Source: DASUSF01 sp036375275
GTDB lineage: Bacteria > Pseudomonadota > Alphaproteobacteria > Geminicoccales > Geminicoccaceae
Assembly: GCA_036375275.1 (NCBI GenBank)
Contig: DASUSF010000182.1
Span: 1-29,171 of the forward strand
Direction: 5' to 3'
DNA length: 29,171 nt
The notes under the pieces are model-generated. The model saw nothing but the letters and a program-made list of their open reading frames with translations. It was not told the origin of the DNA and did no database searches. Positions 23,634-29,171 of the stretch are shown piece by piece. The position numbers and the translations under genes were made by a program. Numbering within the stretch: the first letter of the stretch is position 1; each line of letters starts with the position of its first letter.

Positions 23634-25013
23634 ATGTCCTCTCTCGCCGAACGCGATGCCCGAACGCTGATCCATCCGTTCACCAGCCTCGAGGCGGCCG
23701 CGGACCGGACGATGGTGATCAGCCACGGGGAGGGGCCGTACGTCGTCGACGACAAGGGCCGCCGCTACCTCGAGGGCATGGCCGGGCTGTGGTGCGCGTC
23801 GCTCGGTTTCAGCGAGCAGCGCCTGATCGACGCCGCCATCGCCCAGATGCGGAAGCTTCCGGCCTATCATCTGTTCGGCGGCAAGACCCACGCGCCTGCG
23901 GTCGAGCTGGCGGAAGCCCTGCTCGAGATCGCGCCGGTGCGGATGGCGCGCGTGCTGTTCACCAGTTCCGGCTCGGAAGCCAACGACAGCGCGGTCAAGA
24001 TCGCGCGATACGTGTGGGCCGCCCGCGGCCAGCCGGGCCGGCGCAAGATCATCTCGAGGGTGCGGGGCTACCATGGCGTGACCCTCGCCGCCGCCAGCCT
24101 CACCGGCCTCGCTCACGCACACCGCGACTTCGGACTGCCGCTTCAGGACTTTCTTCACGCCGGGTGTCCCCACTACTACCGGTTCGGGAGGCCGGGCGAG
24201 AGCGAGCAGGCGTTCGCCGAGCGCATGGCGCTGGATCTGGAGCGGCTGATCCAACGCGAAGGACCGGAGACGATCGCCGCCTTCATCGCCGAGCCGGTGA
24301 TGGGCGCCGGCGGCGTGATTCTGCCGCCGGAAGGGTATTTCGAGCGGGTCCAGGCGGTGCTCCGCGCCCATGGGATCCTGTTCATCGCCGACGAGGTGAT
24401 CACCGGCTTCGGCCGGACCGGGCAGATGTTCGGCAGCGAGACCTTCGCCCTCTGTCCCGACATGATCACGGTCGCCAAGGGGCTGTCGGCGGGCTATGCG
24501 CCGATCGGCGCGGTTCTGGTCAACCCGGCGATCGAGGAGCAGCTCCTGCGGCAGAGCCGGAAGCTCGGGACCTTCGGTCACGGCTTCACCTACAGCGGCC
24601 ACCCGCTGAGCGCCGCCATCGCGCTGGCGGCGCTTCGGGTCTACCAGGACGACGACATCGTGGCCCACGTCCGGGGCGTGGCCGGCCGGTTCGCCGACCG
24701 GATCGCCGAGCTGGCGCTGCACCCGATGGTCGGCCATGCCCGCGCGGTCGGTCTGGTCGGTGCCATCGAGCTGATGGCGGACGGCCGCCGCAAGGTGCCG
24801 TTCGACCCGGCGGCCAGGCTCGGCGCGCGCCTGGTCGAGCTCGCGCTCGAGCACGGCGTCATCCTCCGACCGCTCGGAGACGTGGTCTCGTTCTGTCCGC
24901 CGCTGATCGTCGGCACGGCCGAGATCGACCAGCTGTTCGATGCCGTCGCCGCAGCGCTGCAGCGGCTCGAGAACGAGCTTCCGGAGCGGCATCGGCCCCG
25001 CCGCGTCGCTTGA
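23634..25013 (+). CDS. Class III omega-aminotransferase (pyruvate/putrescine-type)
   Basis: 459 aa, the typical length. This PLP enzyme moves an amino group from an omega-amino acid, diamine or similar amine, usually to pyruvate. The PLP lysine is K282 (ITVAKGLSAGYAPIGA), the ring-nitrogen Asp is D253 (FIADEVITGFGRTG), and SSGSEAND (111-118) binds the phosphate. The N-terminal IHPFTSL and GLWCASLG are typical of the omega-aminoacid:pyruvate/SpuC group. The exact substrate is not decided. The ATG at 23634 is chosen because GGAGGG (23619-23624) lies 9 nt upstream. A CtrA-type site lies 85 bp upstream. It converges with the SDR gene. Confidence 0.9.
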   Translation: MSSLAERDARTLIHPFTSLEAAADRTMVISHGEGPYVVDDKGRRYLEGMAGLWCASLGFSEQRLIDAAIAQMRKLPAYHLFGGKTHAPAVELAEALLEIAPVRMARVLFTSSGSEANDSAVKIARYVWAARGQPGRRKIISRVRGYHGVTLAAASLTGLAHAHRDFGLPLQDFLHAGCPHYYRFGRPGESEQAFAERMALDLERLIQREGPETIAAFIAEPVMGAGGVILPPEGYFERVQAVLRAHGILFIADEVITGFGRTGQMFGSETFALCPDMITVAKGLSAGYAPIGAVLVNPAIEEQLLRQSRKLGTFGHGFTYSGHPLSAAIALAALRVYQDDDIVAHVRGVAGRFADRIAELALHPMVGHARAVGLVGAIELMADGRRKVPFDPAARLGARLVELALEHGVILRPLGDVVSFCPPLIVGTAEIDQLFDAVAAALQRLENELPERHRPRRVA

Positions 25014-25123
25014 GGCCGGAGGTCTTCAGTCGGACGTCGATGGCAGCTGGCGCCGGAGCCCTGAACCTCTGGGCCCCCGCCCTACCGCCGCTCCGCCACA
25101 TGGGCCGAGGCCGCCAGGGGGCC

Positions 25124-25858
25124 TCAGTAGACGTCCTGGCCGCCGTTGATCGGGATCTCGGCGCCGGTGATGTACGAGGCGTCGGGGCTGCAGAGGTAGT
25201 GGATCAGCCCCGCGACCTCGCGCGGCGAGCCGAGCCGCCTGAGCGGGATCCGCTCGACCAGCTGGTCGGTTCCGGCGGAGAGGATCGCGGTGTTGATCTC
25301 GCCCGGGCAGACGGCGTTGACGCGGATCCCCAGGTGGGCGAGGTCGGCCGCGAGCTCCCGCGTGAGGCACCAGAGCGCCGCTTTCGAGGTACTGTAGGCG
25401 CTGCCGGCGAACGGGTGGACCCGGTGCCCGGCGATCGACGTCACGTTGACGATGGCGCCTTCGCCCCGCTGCAGGTGCTCGGCGAGGTGGCGGGCGAAAT
25501 AGACCGGGGAGAAGAAATTGATCGCGAACACGTCCTGCCAGAGCGCGAGGTCGGCATCGAGGCAGCCGAGACGGGCGCCATCCTTGCCCTTCGGCGAATA
25601 GCCGGCATTGTTGACCAGGGCGTGCAGGTGATCGTCGTCGAGGATCTCCATCAGCCGGTCGATCACCATGTCGAGATGCTCGGGTCGGGCGAGATCGGCC
25701 GTGATGTGGGCGTGGGTGTCGCTCCGCTCGCACTGCGGCGGCACCGGGTCGCGCGAGCAGGTGATCGCCCGCCATCCCTGGTCCACGAAGTACTTGGCGG
25801 TGGCGTGGCCGATGCCGCGGCTCGCTCCGGTGATGAACACGCTCTTCCGCTCGGCCAT
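25124..25858 (-). CDS. Short-chain dehydrogenase/reductase (SDR) family oxidoreductase
   Basis: 244 aa. A classical SDR with the cofactor motif TGASRGIG (10-17), NNAG (83-86) and catalytic S141, Y155 and K159 (SAYSTSKAAL). The C-terminal SYITGAEIPINGGQ is typical of FabG-like enzymes. It reduces a carbonyl or oxidises an alcohol with NAD(P)H. The absence of neighbours in one pathway leaves the substrate unknown. The ATG at 25858 gives the standard N-terminus. It is divergent from the flippase gene (135-bp gap) and convergent with the aminotransferase (110-bp gap, with a small gaggcc/ggcctc hairpin at 25107-25125 overlapping its stop). Confidence 0.9.
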   Translation of the reverse strand: MAERKSVFITGASRGIGHATAKYFVDQGWRAITCSRDPVPPQCERSDTHAHITADLARPEHLDMVIDRLMEILDDDHLHALVNNAGYSPKGKDGARLGCLDADLALWQDVFAINFFSPVYFARHLAEHLQRGEGAIVNVTSIAGHRVHPFAGSAYSTSKAALWCLTRELAADLAHLGIRVNAVCPGEINTAILSAGTDQLVERIPLRRLGSPREVAGLIHYLCSPDASYITGAEIPINGGQDVY

Positions 25859-25993
25859 CGATCCGGCTCCCGTGTCTGACGCCTTTCCGGAAATGGGGAA
25901 CCTCGGGCGCCGCGGCAAGACGCCGCGCGCGCCCGGTGTCGCCGCTCTGCGAAGCGGTCTACAAGGGGCGCCCAAGCCGACGCACGAGACCCG

Positions 25994-27298
25994 ATGATCC
26001 AGCGCCTCCGCCATCTCGCGAGCCTCACGCTCGTCCGCAACATCCTGGCGCTCTACGGAGTCCGGCTCACCAACCAGCTCCTGCCGCTGGTCCTGATCCC
26101 CTACCTCGCCCGCGTCCTCGGGCCGACCGGCTGGGGCCTCGTCGCGTTCGCCCAGGCGTTCGCGATGTATGGCATCATCGCCGTCGAGTACGGCTTCGAG
26201 CTGGCCGGAACCCGTGAGGTGGCGCGCGAGCGCGACAACCCCGAGCGGCTCGGCCAGCTGATCACGGGCGTGATCGCGACCCAGGCGATGATCGCGCTGG
26301 TGGTCGCGCTGGTGGCGTTCGCGGTCCAGACCCTGATCCCGGCCTTCCAGGACGAGCCGCTGCTGCTCCTCGCCGGACTCGCGTTCGCGGTCATTCAGGG
26401 GATGCATCCGCTCTGGTACTTCACCGGTCGGGAACGGCTGCCGCTGATCGCCGCGGTCGACACGTCGGGCAAGATCCTCGCGACCCTCGTCATCTTCGTT
26501 CTGGTCGAGGCGCCGGGCGACGGCTGGATCGTCCTCGCCTGCCATGCCGCCGCCGCCGCGCTGACGCTGGTCGTGGGCTACGCGCTGGTCCTGCGCGAGG
26601 TGCGTCCGGGGCGGCTCAGCCTCGCGCTGGTCCGCTCGACCCTCCGCCTCGGCTTCAGCATGTTCCTGATGCGCATGGCGGTGCTCATGCACACCGCCGG
26701 CAATGCGTTCCTGCTGGGCCTGCTCGTGCCACCCCAGTTCGTCGCGTTCTTCGCCGCAGGCGAGAAGCTTTGCCGGCCGGCCGCGTGGCTGCTGCAGCCG
26801 GTCAACGTCGCGCTCCTGCCGCGGCTCTCCAGCCTGCTGGGGACGCGCCCGGACGAGGCCGACCGGCTCGCCGGCCTCGCCATCGCGCTGATGGGCGCGA
26901 CCGGGCTCGCCTTCGGCGGCGCCCTCTGGTTCGCCGCGCCCTGGCTGGTCCGGCTGGTCTACGGCGACGGCTACGAGGCCGCGATCCCGGTGATGCAGGT
27001 CATGGCGATGATCGTGCCGCTGATCGTGCTGAACGCGGCCCTGGTCTCGCAGTGGATGGTGCCGCGCGGACTGGACCGGGCGCTGAACGTCGTGATCATC
27101 GGGGCGACCGCGATCAACCTCGGCCTCGCGCTCCTGATCGTGCCCCGCTACCAGGCGTTCGGCATGGCGTGGATCACGATCCTGGTCGAGGGCCTGATCC
27201 TGCTCGGCCTCCTGATCGCCCTCCGTCGACGGGGCCTCCGGCCGCTCGACCCCGCCTTGCTGCGCCGCCGCTTCGCCAGGTCGCCGAGCCGTCCGTAG
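25994..27298 (+). CDS. Wzx-like oligosaccharide flippase (MOP superfamily)
   Basis: 434 aa with about 12 hydrophobic segments. The N-terminus (LYGVRLTNQLLPLVLIPYLARVLGPTGWG) is the signature of polysaccharide-type MOP transporters, which flip undecaprenyl-linked glycan units across the inner membrane. The later RLVYGDGYEAAIPVMQVMA stretch also fits. It is convergent with a glycosyltransferase gene. The lipid-linked product could come from that enzyme or from the GT2/GT-C operon 11 kb away. The ATG at 25994 lacks a clear ribosome site. It ends in a basic tail. Confidence 0.88.
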   Translation: MIQRLRHLASLTLVRNILALYGVRLTNQLLPLVLIPYLARVLGPTGWGLVAFAQAFAMYGIIAVEYGFELAGTREVARERDNPERLGQLITGVIATQAMIALVVALVAFAVQTLIPAFQDEPLLLLAGLAFAVIQGMHPLWYFTGRERLPLIAAVDTSGKILATLVIFVLVEAPGDGWIVLACHAAAAALTLVVGYALVLREVRPGRLSLALVRSTLRLGFSMFLMRMAVLMHTAGNAFLLGLLVPPQFVAFFAAGEKLCRPAAWLLQPVNVALLPRLSSLLGTRPDEADRLAGLAIALMGATGLAFGGALWFAAPWLVRLVYGDGYEAAIPVMQVMAMIVPLIVLNAALVSQWMVPRGLDRALNVVIIGATAINLGLALLIVPRYQAFGMAWITILVEGLILLGLLIALRRRGLRPLDPALLRRRFARSPSRP

Positions 27299-27465
27299 CC
27301 CAGGTTGCAGATGGCGGGAACCATCCGCCCGCCCGCCATGGTGGAGTGGGCAGGTTCCGATGCGACGGAACGGCATCCGGCCGCGGTCCGGTCAGCGGAA
27401 GAAGATCGCTCGACGCCGATGGATCAGGGTCGATGCACCAGGCGGAAGGTGCAGACGCGGCCCCG

Positions 27466-28560
27466 TCACGTCGGGGCGCGCTCCAGGCCGCCCCGCGCGA
27501 ACGCATCGAGGCGGGCGGCGAGCGCCGACACGCCGCGGGCGGCGGCATGCGTCTCGAGCGCGGCGTCCAACTCGCCCCGGAGGTCCAGCGCCCGCCCGAT
27601 CGCGGGCGCGACCTGGTCGAGGCTGGTGAACAGCGCGCCGACGGGCGCCGGCCAGGTGAGCTGGTGGCGCATCACAGGCAGGTCCGGGCAGACCACGGCG
27701 GCGCGTCTCGAGAGCGCGTCTGCGGCGACCCCGCTCGCCCGCCAGCAGTAGCGCTCCCGCCGGTAGTTGATCACCACCACGTCGCAGCGGTCGAGCGCCG
27801 CCAGATAATCGCCCCCGCGGGCGGTGCCGATCACCTCGAAGCCGGCCGACCTGAATCGGCCCGCCGCCGCCGGATCGGGGCAGCCGAGCAGCAGGTCGGC
27901 CTGCAGCCGGCCGGCGGCCCGTTCGGCGGCCAGGACCTCGAGCAGCGGCTCGACGCCCTTCTCGCCGCGCATCTCGCCGACCACGCCGACCACCGGGCGG
28001 CGGTCGCGACGGGCGCGCCGCGGGACGGTGATCTCGAGCGGATGCGGCAGCACCAGGAGGCGATCGGGCGTGGTGCCGAGCCCGATCGCGCGACAGCCCT
28101 CGGTGGTCTCGAGGCAGCCGAACCGGCAGCCCGACCCGGCGAGCAGGCGGAGCACCAGCCGCTCGAGGGGGCGGCGGTGGGCCTCCTGGAGGTTGTGGTT
28201 GAGCAGGAACGCCACCCGCCGGCGCAGCGGCCAGATCAGCAGCCAGACCGGCAGCAGCGGCACGGTCAGGAACTCGCGAACCAGCACCAGATCGTGATCG
28301 CGACACCGCCACAACTCGGGCACCAGGCGCACATGGGCGATGAAGAACGAGAGGATCCGGGCCGCCGGATCGAGCGCCGCCGGAAACGACCGGCCGGCCG
28401 GTGGCCAGTGCATCGGCACCGGCAGCACCGCGATCCTGGCCCGCGCGGCATCGGCCGCCCGCCCGAGCGGGCTCAGGCCGAGATGGACGTCATCCACCAC
28501 CTCGGCCGCGCCCGGCGATGGGCCGGCGACCGTCGTCGGACCGGCCGGAGTGGCGGGCAT
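27466..28560 (-). CDS. GT-B fold glycosyltransferase (group 1/GT4-like)
   Basis: 364 aa. The N-terminal domain (LNHNLQEAHRRPLERLVLRLL) and C-terminal domain (VVGVVGEMRGEKGVEPLLEVLA, DLLLGCPDP, LDRCDVVVINYRRERYCWRASGVAADALS) match group 1 glycosyltransferases. The family's usual EGxxxxxxE motif is replaced by a poorly matching RASGVAADALSRRA, so the activity is uncertain. The start is the ATG at 28560 or the in-frame GTG at 28566; the latter overlaps the pdxH stop by 4 bp (GTGA). No ribosome site is seen, so it depends on coupling to pdxH. Between it and the convergent flippase (27299-27465) nothing recognisable was seen. Confidence 0.8.
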   Translation of the reverse strand: MPATPAGPTTVAGPSPGAAEVVDDVHLGLSPLGRAADAARARIAVLPVPMHWPPAGRSFPAALDPAARILSFFIAHVRLVPELWRCRDHDLVLVREFLTVPLLPVWLLIWPLRRRVAFLLNHNLQEAHRRPLERLVLRLLAGSGCRFGCLETTEGCRAIGLGTTPDRLLVLPHPLEITVPRRARRDRRPVVGVVGEMRGEKGVEPLLEVLAAERAAGRLQADLLLGCPDPAAAGRFRSAGFEVIGTARGGDYLAALDRCDVVVINYRRERYCWRASGVAADALSRRAAVVCPDLPVMRHQLTWPAPVGALFTSLDQVAPAIGRALDLRGELDAALETHAAARGVSALAARLDAFARGGLERAPT

Positions 28561-28562
28561 GG

Positions 28563-29171
28563 TCACGGCGAAAGACGGCCGATCCGCCAGCGCTGGTCCT
28601 GCTCCAGCTCATATAGGAGGCGGTCGTGCAGGCGATCCTGCCGGCCCTGCCAGAACTCCACCCGGTGCGGACGGAGGCGGTAGCCACCCCAGAACGGCGG
28701 TCGCGGGATCTCGGCGCCGGCGAAGCGCGCGGCGTGGCGCCCGACCTCAGTCTCCAGGTCGGCGCGGCTGGCAAGGGCGGCGCTCTGCCGGGAGGCCCAG
28801 GCCCCGAGGCGCGCACCCTCCGGCCGCGACCGGAAGTAGGCGTCGGCGATCTCGTCCTCGACCCGCTCGACCGCGCCTTCGAAGCGCACCTGGCGCTCCA
28901 GCGGACCCCACCAGAACGTCGCGGCCGCCCTCCGAGCGGCATCGAGCTCCTGCCCCTTGCGGCTCTCGAAATTGGTGAAGAAGGTCAGGCCGCGCCCGTC
29001 CAGGCCCTTGAGCAGCACGATCCGGACCGAAGGCTGCTGTTCCGCGCCCAAGGTCGCGAGCGCCATGGCGTTCGGCTCGTACACCGCTGCCCGCCTCGCG
29101 TCGTCGAACCAGCGTTCGAACTGGCGGAGCGGGTCGGGGTCCAGGTCGCCCTCGTCGAGCCCCGTCGCCGT
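28563..29171 (-). CDS. pdxH: Pyridoxamine 5'-phosphate oxidase, partial (start beyond right edge)
   Basis: At least 202 residues are visible. This FMN enzyme makes pyridoxal 5'-phosphate from pyridoxine or pyridoxamine phosphate. The frame stays open to the last base, beginning TATGLDEGDLDPDPLRQFERWFDDAR, so the true start lies off the window. The GTG at 29084 is internal. Visible family motifs are EPNAMALATLG, VRIVLLKGLDGRGLTFFTNFESRKGQEL, the FMN-site ATFWWGPLERQVRFEG, and the C-terminal PFWGGYRLRPHRVEFWQGR...DR. PLP made here is the cofactor of the aminotransferase 3.5 kb away, but the pairing with a glycosyltransferase is probably just co-transcription. Confidence 0.95.
   Translation of the reverse strand, partial: TATGLDEGDLDPDPLRQFERWFDDARRAAVYEPNAMALATLGAEQQPSVRIVLLKGLDGRGLTFFTNFESRKGQELDAARRAAATFWWGPLERQVRFEGAVERVEDEIADAYFRSRPEGARLGAWASRQSAALASRADLETEVGRHAARFAGAEIPRPPFWGGYRLRPHRVEFWQGRQDRLHDRLLYELEQDQRWRIGRLSP

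Noticed and set aside
23789..25879. 696-aa plus frame across the aminotransferase and SDR genes
   Set aside because: Low-complexity shadow crossing two convergent, well-supported genes.
27299..27465. Possible terminator between flippase and glycosyltransferase
   Set aside because: Only weak pairing (accat/atggt) and no T-run.

Overview
The window looks like chromosomal DNA from a high-GC alphaproteobacterium. The evidence is the Tad/Cpa pilus gene order, a PleD-like protein, a full CtrA-type site (TTAA-N7-TTAAC), a polyhydroxybutyrate (PHB) gene set, and gamma/alpha-type housekeeping genes such as pdxH. I see no tRNA, rRNA, CRISPR array, insertion sequence or phage gene. Genes are densely packed, often with 4-bp ATGA or GTGA overlaps, and base composition looks even throughout.

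Left part (1-2602): an intergenic palindromic repeat cluster, a short MetE-like zinc methyltransferase, a lone LivF-type ABC ATPase on the minus strand, and a small DksA/TraR-type zinc-finger protein. Next comes one long minus-strand Tad (tight adherence) pilus operon (11464 down to 2625), read as flp1, flp2, cpaA, cpaB, cpaC, cpaD, cpaE, cpaF, tadB, tadC. It holds two Flp pilins, the prepilin peptidase, the outer-membrane secretin with its lipoprotein, the localisation ATPase, the motor ATPase and both inner-membrane platform proteins. No TadE/F/G pseudopilin and no TadD is in this locus. Directly upstream on the same strand is a three-gene surface-glycan operon (15200 down to 11663): an STT3-like GT-C membrane protein, a polyprenyl-phosphate-type GT2 glycosyltransferase and a SAM methyltransferase.

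Middle (15308-18761, plus strand): a PHB cluster made of a short PhaC-like enzyme, phaA (thiolase) and phaB (reductase). phaA and phaB turn acetyl-CoA into (R)-3-hydroxybutyryl-CoA, the PHA synthase substrate. A strong terminator separates phaA from phaB.

Right part (18772-29171): a ligase-associated beta-CASP exonuclease and a small GIY-YIG nuclease (minus strand), then a degenerate PleD-like protein and the ATP-dependent DNA ligase (plus strand). These are followed by a class III omega-aminotransferase behind a perfect CtrA-type site, an SDR oxidoreductase, a Wzx-like flippase, a GT-B glycosyltransferase, and pdxH running off the right edge.

The points most worth a second look are the glycan operon abutting the Tad operon (possible pilin or surface glycosylation), the split DNA-ligase/exonuclease set with an added GIY-YIG nuclease, the catalytically decayed PleD-like protein, the short PhaC, and the CtrA-like sites.
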